DNA of 64,000 nucleotides from an uncultured Porphyromonadaceae bacterium (GTDB lineage: Bacteria; Bacteroidota; Bacteroidia; Bacteroidales; Muribaculaceae): NCBI GenBank assembly GCA_947177035.1, contig CAMWSS010000001.1, positions 1 to 64,000 of the forward strand. The letters are read 5' to 3'. Of the stretch, positions 8,271 through 16,779 are shown one piece after another. The translations under genes and the position numbers were made by a program. Below the pieces are notes generated by a model, which worked only from the letters and a program-made list of their open reading frames with translations, did no database searches and was not told where the DNA came from. Every line of letters starts with the position of its first letter. Positions within the stretch are counted from its first letter, which is position 1.

Positions 8271-9710
8271 TTACATCTCAACGGGCATCTCCTCCTTGCT
8301 CTCGTCGGCCTTGATGTTGGGCTGTTCCAGTCCATAGTGGTGCTTGCCGTCGAGATATTTGAGATATATGCCGAAAATCAGAGCCAGGACGCCGAGCGAG
8401 GCAAACAGCAGCATCGGCACCGTGTAGTCATAGTCAAGCGGATTGTCGATTCCCTCATTGCAGTTCTTGAGCACTGCGCCGATGAGCATGGGAAACAGAG
8501 CCAGGCCGATGTTCTGAACCCAGAAAATCAGCGAATAGGCCGATCCGAGGAAACGCTTGTCCATGATCTTCGGAACCGAAGGCCAAAGCGCGGCCGGAAC
8601 CAGCGAGAACGACACGCCGAGAATGATGATGGCCGAGAAAGCCAGCCATGTAGATTGCATCTGAGGCAACACAAGAGCAAACACCAGATGACAGCAGATC
8701 ATCAGCAGCGCGCCGAGAATGAGCATGGTCGCGCCCTTGCCCTTGTGGTCGAGAAACGCGCCAAGGAACGGAGTCAGAGCGGCGGCGCCGATCGGGAACC
8801 AGCGGAATATGTCGGCTGCCTGAGTTTCAGAGATGCCGAGATTGCACTGAAGCATGTTGGCCGCATATTTCTGGAACGGGAAGATGGCCGAATAGTAGAG
8901 CACGCAGAGCATGGCCACAACCCAGAACAGACGGCTCGACAGAATGGTCTTCACGTCAGAGAACTTGAACTCCTCTTCCGGATCGGCATCGGTTGAATCC
9001 TTGCCCATCTCGCGGTCGAGTCTGGCATCGAAAAAGTCAAAGACAATATAGCAGATCAGGCCGATAAGCAGCAACACCGTGCAGAAGGCCACAGGAATCA
9101 CCACGGTGGGGTCGCCGCTGATCCAGTTGGCCAGACGCGGAGAGATGCTGAAAATAGCAAACACGCCCACGCGGGCAATCGCCATTTCCAGGCCCATGGC
9201 CAGCGCCATCTCCTTGCCGTCAAACCACTTGGCAATGGCTTTGCTGACCGTGATACCGGCCATTTCGCAGCCACAGCCGAAAATCATGAAACCGAGCGAT
9301 GCCAGCTTAGCGCTGCCGGGCATGGCAGTCCACCACGAGCTGAGCCAGTGGTCCAGGCCCGATCCGGCGAACAGGGAGCTGACGGCATAGAGTTTGATGC
9401 AGGCGCCGAGCAGCATCACCGAAGCCGAGAGAGTGCCGGTGAAGCGGACGCCGGTCTTGTCAAGAATTATGCCGGCCAGGATCAGGAAGCCGAACATATT
9501 GAGAATATATTCCGAGCCGCCGTAATAGCCATAAGCCTCCGACGACCAGTCAAGCTGAGTCTGGATCAATGTCTGTATCGGCGAGATCACGTCGACAAAC
9601 ATATAAGCGAAAAACATCATCAGCGCCACAAGTATCAGCGCCGTCCATCTTGCCCATGCCTTATCGTTGAGATAAGTCACACGAGGTGTAGTTTTAGTGG
9701 AATTTTGCAT
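8271..9710 (-). CDS. MFS transporter (MFSD1-like)
   Basis: A major facilitator of about 479 residues with roughly 12 membrane segments and a central cytoplasmic acidic loop (DSTDADPEEEFKF). The frame is open further upstream, but I chose the ATG at 9710 (MQNSTKTTPRV) because the promoter -7 box lies at 9762-9769 inside the longer reading frame and MFS proteins normally start just before the first helix. The general pattern resembles the group containing animal MFSD1, a dipeptide transporter; that assignment is from memory and uncertain. It is the first gene of a tight operon with a hydrolase, a Mur ligase and Ddl, hinting at a dipeptide or muropeptide substrate. Confidence 0.8.
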   Translation of the reverse strand: MQNSTKTTPRVTYLNDKAWARWTALILVALMMFFAYMFVDVISPIQTLIQTQLDWSSEAYGYYGGSEYILNMFGFLILAGIILDKTGVRFTGTLSASVMLLGACIKLYAVSSLFAGSGLDHWLSSWWTAMPGSAKLASLGFMIFGCGCEMAGITVSKAIAKWFDGKEMALAMGLEMAIARVGVFAIFSISPRLANWISGDPTVVIPVAFCTVLLLIGLICYIVFDFFDARLDREMGKDSTDADPEEEFKFSDVKTILSSRLFWVVAMLCVLYYSAIFPFQKYAANMLQCNLGISETQAADIFRWFPIGAAALTPFLGAFLDHKGKGATMLILGALLMICCHLVFALVLPQMQSTWLAFSAIIILGVSFSLVPAALWPSVPKIMDKRFLGSAYSLIFWVQNIGLALFPMLIGAVLKNCNEGIDNPLDYDYTVPMLLFASLGVLALIFGIYLKYLDGKHHYGLEQPNIKADESKEEMPVEM

Positions 9711-9761
9711 CGTTATTTGAAGTTTTTTTGGTTTCTTTGCAGTGCGAAATGAATCGTGTGG

Positions 9762-9769
9762 CAAAATTA
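9762..9769 (-). promoter_or_regulatory. Probable -7 box of the MFS-to-cdd operon
   Basis: TAATTTTG on the minus strand fits TAnnTTTG and lies 52 bases before the chosen ATG. No well-placed -33 TTTG is visible, so the call is moderate. The same 106-base gap serves the divergent AI-2E-family gene. Confidence 0.5.
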
Positions 9770-9816
9770 CGCATTTTCGCACAATTTCCGCCACATTATT
9801 GTTATTTTTTCAGATT

Positions 9817-10947
9817 ATGATGACCTCTTCAACTCCCCGACAGCCATTCACCTTTGACCGCGTGGTGCGTCTGTCGCTGTCGTTCCTGACAGTGGCGATC
9901 GTCGTGACCCTGGTCTACGTGCTCCGCTCGGTGCTGCTTCCGTTCGGAGTGGCGGCTCTTGCCGCCTATATGCTCGAACCGTTCGTGCAATATGTGCGCC
10001 GGATATTCCGTCTGCGCGGACGCACTCTGGCGGTGCTGATCACCCTGATTGCGGCAGTGGCAGTCGTCTCGCTGCTCATCTCCCTGTTCATGCCCTCGAT
10101 AATCGGCGAGATGAAGCAGGTGGGAGCGATGATCAGCCTGTATGTCAACTCCGACCGGCAGGTCGACTTCATCCCGGAGTGGCTCAACACGTTCCTCAAA
10201 GAAAACATTGACTTCAACCACATTGCGGCCATGCTCTCAGGGGCCGACTGGCTCTCGATCGGCTCCGGGGCAATGCGGGTGGTGCAGGGCGGATTCGACA
10301 TCCTGCTGAGCGTTTTCAACTGGATGCTCTCGCTGCTCTACATGGTGTTCATTATGATCGACTACGACCGGCTCGGCGCCGGCATCAGGGCGATGGTGCC
10401 GCCAAGATACCGCCACCGCGCGTTCACAGTGGCCCGCGACATCAAGGAGAGCATGAACCATTATTTCCGCGGACAGGCCCTGGTGGCCTTCTGCGTCGGA
10501 GTGCTGTTCAGCATCGGATTCCTGATAATGGGGCTGCCGCTGGCAGTGGTGCTCGGACTATTCATCGGCCTGCTCAACATGGTCCCCTATCTCCAGCTTA
10601 TCTCCATTCCCGTCACCGGAATGCTATGCCTGGTCTATGCCGTCGATTCCGGAGCCTCGTTCTGGGTGATATTCGGCGAGGCCATGCTCGTCTACTGCGT
10701 GGTGCAGGGAATCCAGGACCTGTTTCTCACGCCAAAGATAATGGGCAAGGCAATGGGGCTGAATCCGGCCATAATCCTGCTGTCGCTCTCAGTCTGGGGC
10801 ACTCTGCTCGGATTGCTCGGAATGATAATCGCCCTGCCGCTCACAACCCTGCTGCTGAGCTACTATGAGCGCTACATTCTGCGCAAAGCGTCGCGCGACA
10901 CGGTGGAACAGGTCACCGGACTGCCCGACAAAAGCCATAATCAATAA
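9817..10947 (+). CDS. AI-2E family transporter (PF01594 permease)
   Basis: About 376 residues with the AI-2E/PerM layout: two N-terminal helices (LSLSFLTVAIVVTLVYVL and LLPFGVAALAAYML), a third with the EMKQ segment, a soluble middle, and a C-terminal group of helices including GLLNMVPYLQL and the GIQDLFLTPKIMG motif. Members are inner-membrane exporters; some handle autoinducer-2, others Na+/H+, and the substrate here is unknown. The start is the first ATG of ATGATG at 9817; the longer frame upstream runs back into the divergent promoter region. deoC follows after 44 bases but has its own promoter-like box. Confidence 0.85.
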   Translation: MMTSSTPRQPFTFDRVVRLSLSFLTVAIVVTLVYVLRSVLLPFGVAALAAYMLEPFVQYVRRIFRLRGRTLAVLITLIAAVAVVSLLISLFMPSIIGEMKQVGAMISLYVNSDRQVDFIPEWLNTFLKENIDFNHIAAMLSGADWLSIGSGAMRVVQGGFDILLSVFNWMLSLLYMVFIMIDYDRLGAGIRAMVPPRYRHRAFTVARDIKESMNHYFRGQALVAFCVGVLFSIGFLIMGLPLAVVLGLFIGLLNMVPYLQLISIPVTGMLCLVYAVDSGASFWVIFGEAMLVYCVVQGIQDLFLTPKIMGKAMGLNPAIILLSLSVWGTLLGLLGMIIALPLTTLLLSYYERYILRKASRDTVEQVTGLPDKSHNQ

Positions 10948-10965
10948 TAATTCACGATTATTTTG

Positions 10966-10973
10966 TACCTTTG
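10966..10973 (+). promoter_or_regulatory. Probable -7 box for deoC
   Basis: TACCTTTG fits TAnnTTTG and ends 18 bases before the deoC ATG at 10992. It rules out the upstream in-frame TTG at 10971 as the start. Confidence 0.5.
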
Positions 10974-10991
10974 CAAAAAATATATCTGACA

Positions 10992-11885
10992 ATGGAACAA
11001 CTCGACAAATATCATCAGGCTGTGGCCGATTCAAAGGTCTCTGCCGACGACGCCGCCGTCAAGGCCGCTGTGGACGAGCTGCTGGCAAAGCACGCTGCCG
11101 AAAACATGAACGACGAAGTCTATCGCTTCATCTTCAACAGCATCGACCTCACCACCCTGAACTCAACCGACTCACCGGCATCGGTGGCACGCTTCACCGA
11201 CCGCGTCAACGCGTTTGAGAACGAATATCCCGACCTGCCCCCGGTCGCTGCCATCTGCGTATACCCCAACATGGTCCAGGTGGTGCGCACGGTGCTCGAC
11301 GTCAGCTCCGTGGAGATCGCGGCCGTGAGCGGCGGATTCCCTTCGAGCCAGACATTCGCCGAAGTGAAGGTGGCTGAAACAGCGCTTGCCGTCAGCTCCG
11401 GCGCCGACGAGATCGACATCGTGATCAATCTCGGAGACTTCCTCGACGGCGACTATGAATCAGTGACCGACGAGATCGCAGAACTCAAGGAGGCAACTCG
11501 CGACGGACGCCTGAAAGTGATCCTCGAAACCGGAGCGCTCCAGACCGCCGAACGCATCAAGGCGGCATCGGTGCTCTCGCTCTATGCCGGCGCCGACTTC
11601 CTGAAGACCTCGACCGGCAAGGGCTACCCCGGCGCCTCGCTCGAAGCTGCATATGTGATGGCCCAGTGCATCAAAGAATATCATGAAAAGACAGGCCGCA
11701 AGGTCGGCTTCAAGGCCGCCGGAGGAGTGCGCACCGCCGAAGACGCCGTCAAATACTACACCGTCATCAAGGAAGTGCTTGGCGAACAGTGGCTCACAAA
11801 CGACCTGTTCCGCATCGGCGCAAGCGGTCTGGCCAACAACCTGCTGGGCAAAATCATCGGACAGCCCGACGTGAAATTCTTCTGA
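10992..11885 (+). CDS. deoC: Deoxyribose-phosphate aldolase
   Basis: A 297-residue class I aldolase of the long DeoC form. The Schiff-base lysine is Lys205 in DFLKTSTGK (202-210), with supporting Asp142 (EIDIVINLGD) and Lys241 (VGFKAAGGVRT). It cleaves 2-deoxyribose-5-phosphate to acetaldehyde and glyceraldehyde-3-phosphate, feeding deoxynucleoside carbon into glycolysis. The start is the ATG at 10992, after the TACCTTTG box. The stop overlaps the start of the next gene (TGATG), so deoC leads an apparent three-gene unit with a membrane protein and a Crp-like regulator. Confidence 0.95.
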   Translation: MEQLDKYHQAVADSKVSADDAAVKAAVDELLAKHAAENMNDEVYRFIFNSIDLTTLNSTDSPASVARFTDRVNAFENEYPDLPPVAAICVYPNMVQVVRTVLDVSSVEIAAVSGGFPSSQTFAEVKVAETALAVSSGADEIDIVINLGDFLDGDYESVTDEIAELKEATRDGRLKVILETGALQTAERIKAASVLSLYAGADFLKTSTGKGYPGASLEAAYVMAQCIKEYHEKTGRKVGFKAAGGVRTAEDAVKYYTVIKEVLGEQWLTNDLFRIGASGLANNLLGKIIGQPDVKFF

Positions 11886-12475
11886 TGGGCACAAACGACA
11901 AAATATACTGGATCATCGTGAACGGGCAGCCACGCGGCCCGTTCACGCCCGACGAAATCGCCGCCCTGGGCGTGGCCTCGCCAACGCTCAGGGTCTGGCG
12001 CAAGGGCCTGTCGGAATGGGTGCTCCTGCCTCAGTTGCCCGAACTTGCCGGCCGGCTGGGAGTGACCGAAGAACCTTCCGCCATGGCCGACGAAGAAACC
12101 GCCGCACCCGTCAACGACCCCGCCCCGGAAACCGCCGCCGCACCCGAACAGCCCCGGCAACAGACTCTCTGGCAACAGCCTCAAGCCGCCGCCACTGCCT
12201 CATGGGGAGCCGCCCCCACTGCCAGCCGCGGCCCGCAGCCGGTCTATGAGCCGATGCCGCCGACATATCTGCCCTGGAACGTGCTCGTCACCATCTGCTG
12301 CTGCATCCCGGTGGGCATTGCCGGAGTGCTCTTCTCGTCGCAGGTCAGCCGCAAATATGAGCGCGGCGACATCGAAGGCGCACGCCAGGCTTCCGAACGC
12401 GCCGCATGGTGCTTCATCATCGCCTTCACCCTCGGACTGGTGCTCTGGCCTTTCCAGATGCTGCTGAGCCTCTGA
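11885..12475 (+). CDS. DUF4339 (GYF_2) / CD225 membrane protein
   Basis: About 196 residues. The N-terminal ~50 residues (KIYWIIVNGQPRGPFTPDEI, then VWRKGLSEW) are a GYF_2/DUF4339 domain, a peptide-binding-like module common on bacterial membrane proteins. A low-complexity Pro/Ala/Gln linker follows (about 65-120). The last ~70 residues (LPWNVLVTICCCIPVGIAG, then SRKYERGDIEGARQASERA, then a hydrophobic helix) match the CD225/dispanin family, which includes vertebrate IFITM proteins. It is probably an inner-membrane protein with its GYF-like domain in the cytoplasm; function unknown. Start and stop are both coupled to neighbours by TGATG overlaps. Confidence 0.8.
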   Translation: MGTNDKIYWIIVNGQPRGPFTPDEIAALGVASPTLRVWRKGLSEWVLLPQLPELAGRLGVTEEPSAMADEETAAPVNDPAPETAAAPEQPRQQTLWQQPQAAATASWGAAPTASRGPQPVYEPMPPTYLPWNVLVTICCCIPVGIAGVLFSSQVSRKYERGDIEGARQASERAAWCFIIAFTLGLVLWPFQMLLSL

Positions 12476-13080
12476 TGACATCGTCGGCCCTTCCGACCAC
12501 AACAGTGTCGGCCGAAGACTTTGCCGAAGTCGCCGCAGGAATGCGGCAGGCATGGCCTGTGTCCGACAGCGCTCTGGCCCAGCTGCGCGCCTGTCTGACC
12601 GCATGCCGCTTCGGAAAGCGCCGCCTGCTGGTCAGAGAAGGGGCCGCGCTCGGAAAAGCCTATTTCCTGAACCGTGGAATGACCCGAAGCTACTGGATCG
12701 TCGACGGGCAGGAGGTCACAACATCTTTTTCCACCGAAGGCGGCCTGGTGTTCAGCATGGACGAACTGTATTACGGACTGGCCAGCCAGGAATACGTCGA
12801 GACAGTCGAGCCGGTCGAAGCTTTCGCCATCACCGTCGACGACCTGCGCCGCCTCACATGCGGCAACCTCGAACTGACCAACTGGATGCGCGTGATCCAC
12901 CAGAACGAATACCGGCGCATCCACCGCAGCCACAAAGAACAGCTCACACTGCCCGCCCGCGAACGCTACGAAGCCTTTGCCGCACAGTTTCCCTCAGTGT
13001 GCCGCCGCGCGCGCCTCACCGACATCGCCTCCTACCTCGGCATCACTTCATCCACCCTCAGCCGCATCCGCGCCAGGTGA
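12475..13080 (+). CDS. Crp/Fnr family transcriptional regulator
   Basis: A 201-residue protein with an N-terminal cyclic-nucleotide-binding-like beta-roll (about 45-135; LLVREGAALGKAYFLNRGM, then VTTSFSTEGGLVFSMDELYYG) and a C-terminal winged helix (LTDIASYLGITSSTLSRIRAR) that ends almost directly after the recognition helix, as is usual for short Bacteroidetes Crp-like proteins. No cysteine cluster for an iron-sulfur centre is seen, so it is not an Fnr-type oxygen sensor. The ligand is unknown. The ATG overlaps the stop of the CD225-type gene. It may regulate its own operon or the acyltransferase downstream. Confidence 0.85.
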   Translation: MTSSALPTTTVSAEDFAEVAAGMRQAWPVSDSALAQLRACLTACRFGKRRLLVREGAALGKAYFLNRGMTRSYWIVDGQEVTTSFSTEGGLVFSMDELYYGLASQEYVETVEPVEAFAITVDDLRRLTCGNLELTNWMRVIHQNEYRRIHRSHKEQLTLPARERYEAFAAQFPSVCRRARLTDIASYLGITSSTLSRIRAR

Positions 13081-13121
13081 TTTTTTTGACATAGGGCAAA
13101 AGAAAACAACCGCTTAAGGCG

Positions 13122-13129
13122 TAACTTTG
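13122..13129 (+). promoter_or_regulatory. Probable -7 box for the acyltransferase
   Basis: TAACTTTG fits TAnnTTTG and sits 31 bases before the ATG at 13161. No good TTTG lies 20 bases before it. Confidence 0.45.
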
Positions 13130-13160
13130 CAACGCCAAACAAAATCTATTTCTCAGCCCT

Positions 13161-14291
13161 ATGGACAATCATAACCTCCAGAGCAGGCCGCGATATGACC
13201 TGCTCGACGGCCTGCGCGGAGTCGCGGCCATTCTCGTGATCTTCTACCATTTCGGCGAAGGATTCGCCACCTCTCCCGTCGACCAGATGCTGAACCATGG
13301 TTATCTTGCCGTCGACTTCTTTTTCGTGCTCTCCGGCTTCGTTCTCGGTTATGCCTACGACGACCGCTGGCGCAAAGGCATGACCGCCTCCCGCTTCATG
13401 CTGCGCCGCGTGATCCGCCTCCACCCGATGGTTATACTCAGCGTGGCGCTCGGCGCCGTGGCCTATCTGATCCAGGGCGGCGTGCAGTGGGACGGCACCC
13501 CCGTTCCGCTTCATTGGCTCCTGGTGGCCCTGCTGCTCGGCTTGCTGCTGATTCCGGTGCTGCCAGGCATGGGCGCCGACGTGCGCGGCAACGGCGAGAT
13601 GTTTCCGCTCAACGGTCCTTCATGGTCGCTGTTCTTTGAATATATAGGCAGCATTCTCTATGCCGTCTGGCTCCACCGCCTATCGGTGCGCGCCCTCCGC
13701 TGGGTTGTCGGCCTGTCGGCCGCCGGACTTGCAGCCATGGCTCTGGGCAACAGCTCCGGCGCCTTCCACATCGGCTTCGGATGGTCGGCCGGCGGACTGG
13801 GTTTCCTCGGCGGCTTCTTCCGTCTCAGCTTCTCGTTTTCGGCCGGACTGCTGCTCTGCCGCACATTCAGGGCGCGGCGCATCCGCGGCGCCTTCTGGAT
13901 CTGCTCGGCGCTCATAGCCGCGGCCCTCGCCTGCCCCTATGTCGGCGCGGCTGACGGCCAGCCCGCTCTGCCAAATGCCGCCTATGACCTTGCCTGCGCC
14001 TTCCTGCTCTTCCCCGCCATCGTCTATATCGGCGCCTGCGGATTCACCACCGACCGCCTCTCGACCGGACTCTGCGAATTCCTTGGCCGCCTCTCATATC
14101 CGGTCTACATTATCCACTATCCGGTCATGTATCTGTTCTATGCCTGGGTGTGGACCAACGGCGTCACCCTCGCCCAGGCATGGCCCGTGTGCATCGGCCT
14201 TTTCGTCCTGATCATCGCCATGGCTTGGCTCTCGCTCCGCTTCTACGACGAACCGCTGCGCCGCCGCCTTTCGGCAAAGCTACTTCATTAA
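13161..14291 (+). CDS. Acyltransferase 3 family membrane protein (OafA/YrhL-like)
   Basis: This multi-pass protein of 376 residues opens with the family signature YDLLDGLRGVAAILVIFYH (12-30), including the conserved His30 near the active site, followed by about ten membrane helices with a conserved segment around residue 155 (NGPSWSLFFEYIGS) and an IIHYPVMYL motif near the end. Family members move acetyl or other acyl groups onto sugars of O-antigen, capsule or peptidoglycan at the inner membrane. No glycan cluster is nearby, so the acceptor is not inferred. It has its own promoter-like box and no obvious terminator before mdh. Confidence 0.88.
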   Translation: MDNHNLQSRPRYDLLDGLRGVAAILVIFYHFGEGFATSPVDQMLNHGYLAVDFFFVLSGFVLGYAYDDRWRKGMTASRFMLRRVIRLHPMVILSVALGAVAYLIQGGVQWDGTPVPLHWLLVALLLGLLLIPVLPGMGADVRGNGEMFPLNGPSWSLFFEYIGSILYAVWLHRLSVRALRWVVGLSAAGLAAMALGNSSGAFHIGFGWSAGGLGFLGGFFRLSFSFSAGLLLCRTFRARRIRGAFWICSALIAAALACPYVGAADGQPALPNAAYDLACAFLLFPAIVYIGACGFTTDRLSTGLCEFLGRLSYPVYIIHYPVMYLFYAWVWTNGVTLAQAWPVCIGLFVLIIAMAWLSLRFYDEPLRRRLSAKLLH

Positions 14292-14334
14292 GTTAATATG
14301 TGTTAATTCATGGCAAAATGCGACTGCTGTTTAC

Positions 14335-14342
14335 TATCTTTG
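14335..14342 (+). promoter_or_regulatory. Probable -7 box for mdh
   Basis: TATCTTTG (TAnnTTTG) lies 30 bases before the mdh ATG at 14373. Confidence 0.5.
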
Positions 14343-14372
14343 TTGGACAGAAACTAAACTAAATTTCAAGAT

Positions 14373-15302
14373 ATGTCAAAAGTAACAGTTGTAGGAGCCG
14401 GAAACGTCGGTGCTACTTGCGCCAACGTCCTCATAACCACCGGCATTGCCGATGAAGTAGTGCTCATCGACATCAAGCAGGGCCTCTCGGAAGGCAAAGT
14501 GATGGACATCATGCAGACCGCCAACATTCTCGGCGTGAAGACCCGTGCCACAGGCGTGACCAACGATTATGCCGCAACCGAAGGCAGCGACGTCGTTGTG
14601 ATCACCAGCGGTATTCCCCGCAAGCCCGGCATGACCCGCGAAGAGCTGATCGGCGTGAACGCCGGCATCGTGAAGTCGGTGACCGACCAGGTTCTGGCCC
14701 ACAGCCCCAACGCCGTGATTGTCTGCGTTTCCAACCCCATGGACACCATGACCTATCTGATCCACAAGACTTCCGGCCTGCCCAAAAACCGCATCATCGG
14801 CATGGGCGGCGCTCTGGACAGCGCTCGCTTCCAGTATTTCCTCAGCATCGCTCTCGGCGCAAATCCCGCTGAAGTGGAAGGCATCGTGATCGGCGGACAT
14901 GGCGACACAACCATGATTCCTCTGACCCGCTATGCTGCTCACCGCGGCATCCCCGCTTCGACCCTGCTGCCCGCCGAAACTCTGGCCAAGGTGGCTGCCG
15001 ACACCATGGTTGGCGGCGCAACCCTCACCGGCCTGCTCGGCACCAGCGCATGGTATGCTCCCGGCGCAGCCGCAGCATCGGTGGTTGACGCAGTGCTCCA
15101 CGACACCAAGCGCATGATCTCCTGCTCGGCCTACCTCGAAGGTGAATACGGCCAGAGCGACATCTGCATCGGCGTGCCCTGTATCCTCGGCAAGAACGGC
15201 ATCGAGAAGGTTGTTGAATTCGACCTCAACGACGACGAAAAGGCCCTCTTCGCCAAGAGCGCAGAGGCAGTGCGCAAGACCAACGGCGCCCTCGCCCTCT
15301 AA
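14373..15302 (+). CDS. mdh: Malate dehydrogenase (LDH-like type)
   Basis: A 309-residue NAD-dependent malate dehydrogenase. The Rossmann loop GAGNVGA is at 8-14, Asp33 (VLIDI) selects NAD over NADP, Arg83 (GIPRKPGMTREE) gives malate rather than lactate specificity, and the catalytic His176 lies in GGHGDTTMIP. It interconverts malate and oxaloacetate in the reductive branch leading to fumarate and succinate that Bacteroidales use in fermentation. It is a single-gene unit between its own -7 box and a strong terminator shared with ftsZ. Confidence 0.96.
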   Translation: MSKVTVVGAGNVGATCANVLITTGIADEVVLIDIKQGLSEGKVMDIMQTANILGVKTRATGVTNDYAATEGSDVVVITSGIPRKPGMTREELIGVNAGIVKSVTDQVLAHSPNAVIVCVSNPMDTMTYLIHKTSGLPKNRIIGMGGALDSARFQYFLSIALGANPAEVEGIVIGGHGDTTMIPLTRYAAHRGIPASTLLPAETLAKVAADTMVGGATLTGLLGTSAWYAPGAAAASVVDAVLHDTKRMISCSAYLEGEYGQSDICIGVPCILGKNGIEKVVEFDLNDDEKALFAKSAEAVRKTNGALAL

Positions 15303-15331
15303 TTCTCCCCCCTGATTCAAAACAAAAACAG

Positions 15332-15358
15332 CGGGGCCGCGCATATCGCGCGGCCCCG
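15332..15358. terminator. Bidirectional terminator between mdh and ftsZ
   Basis: Perfect 11-bp GC-rich stem (15332-15342 with 15348-15358) and 5-base loop in the gap between convergent genes. T-rich sequence follows on the minus strand (GTTTTTGTTTTG) and an AT-rich stretch on the plus strand, so it probably serves both. Confidence 0.85.
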
Positions 15359-15385
15359 TTATATTATATATAGGTGTCGGGGAAA

Positions 15386-16729
15386 TCAGTCTGAGATGTT
15401 GATGGTGGTGGAAGAGCCGCGTTGCGGAGCCGCAGTCTGCTCGGGTGCGGTGCGCGGAGCCGATCTGAAGATACGGGCTTTGTCCTCCTTGGTGCGCTTA
15501 TAGGCCGGCGATTTTTCAAGAGCCTCGATGATATGATCGTCGTCAAGCTGGTTCACCGACAGCACCGCATAGAGATTGCGCGCCTTCTGCGCCTCCATGT
15601 CGGCCACGCGGTCCGAACCGTATTGCTCGGCCATTGCCTTGATGATGTTGGGATCGTCGGCCTGCGGTTCTGACGGAAGATGATCTGCCGCAGGCTGATA
15701 GGCTTCGTCGGTGATCACGTCAGTGCCGATGGCATTGCTCATTTCAAATCCGGCGGCCAGGATGGTCACCTTCACGCGGTCGCCCAGCGACTCGTCATAG
15801 GCCACGCCATAGATCACGTCCACACCGGGCAGGTGGTTCACAAACTCAGTGAACGCGGTCATCTCCTTGGCCTGGAAACGGTGTTCGGCCGAACGCGAAT
15901 AATAGAGATTAAAGAGCAGGCGCTGCGATCCGAGAATGTCGCGGTTGCTCAGCAGCGGAGAATTGAGTGCATCCTGGATAGCCATCTCAACGCGGTTTTC
16001 GCCTTCGCCATATCCGCAGGAGATGATGGCGGTGCCACCCTCGCGCAGGGTGGTGTCGACGTCATTGAAGTCGAGGTTGATACGGGCGTCGCGCGTGGTG
16101 ATCAGTTCGGAAATCGACCGTGCGGCCGTGGCGAGAACATCGTCGGCCTTGTCAAAACATGAATCCAGGTCGAGATCCGGATATATCTTCAGCAGCTGCT
16201 CGTTGTTGATCAGCAGCAGAGCGTCGACATATTTACGCATCTCCATGGCGCCCTTGAACGCCTTGGTTATCTTCTTCATGCCTTCAAAAAAGAAAGGAAT
16301 CGTGACGATGCCGATGGTGAGCACGCCGCGCTCCTTGGCCACACGGGCCACCACAGGACCGGCACCGGTGCCGGTGCCGCCGCCGAGTCCGGCGGTGATG
16401 AAAGTCATCTTGGTCGTGTCGTCGAAAATGCGATTGATCTGTTCGATGCTCTCCTGGGCGGCCTCGAAAGCCACCTTTGGATCATTGCCCGCGCCGAGTC
16501 CGGTGTGGCCGAGTAGCAGACGCTCGGGCACCGGAGAATTCTCAAGTGCCTGCCGGTCAGTATTGGCCACCACGAATTTCACATTCTCTACGCCCTGGTT
16601 ATACATATATCCGACGGCATTTCCGCCGCCGCCGCCAACGCCCACCACCTTGATGATCGGCGTGGTGTTGGTGTTGATGCCGTTATTGATGATGAAACCG
16701 GTTTCGCTGTCTATCTGTTCGTCGCTCAT
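15386..16729 (-). CDS. ftsZ: Cell division protein FtsZ
   Basis: A 447-residue tubulin homologue. The GTP-binding signature GGGTGTG is at 116-122 and the T7-loop synergy residues are present (NLDFNDVDTTL). GTP-dependent polymers form the Z ring that places the septum. The long C-terminal linker ends in a basic, Ser/Thr-rich tail (PQRGSSTTINISD) rather than the short conserved peptide of proteobacteria. It is the last gene of the dcw cluster, 50 bases after ftsA, closed by the terminator at 15332-15358. Confidence 0.97.
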   Translation of the reverse strand: MSDEQIDSETGFIINNGINTNTTPIIKVVGVGGGGGNAVGYMYNQGVENVKFVVANTDRQALENSPVPERLLLGHTGLGAGNDPKVAFEAAQESIEQINRIFDDTTKMTFITAGLGGGTGTGAGPVVARVAKERGVLTIGIVTIPFFFEGMKKITKAFKGAMEMRKYVDALLLINNEQLLKIYPDLDLDSCFDKADDVLATAARSISELITTRDARINLDFNDVDTTLREGGTAIISCGYGEGENRVEMAIQDALNSPLLSNRDILGSQRLLFNLYYSRSAEHRFQAKEMTAFTEFVNHLPGVDVIYGVAYDESLGDRVKVTILAAGFEMSNAIGTDVITDEAYQPAADHLPSEPQADDPNIIKAMAEQYGSDRVADMEAQKARNLYAVLSVNQLDDDHIIEALEKSPAYKRTKEDKARIFRSAPRTAPEQTAAPQRGSSTTINISD

Positions 16730-16779
16730 ATTTCAGAATTTAGATCGGTGAAAAAGGGAGGGGTATGTGTGAAATGTGA

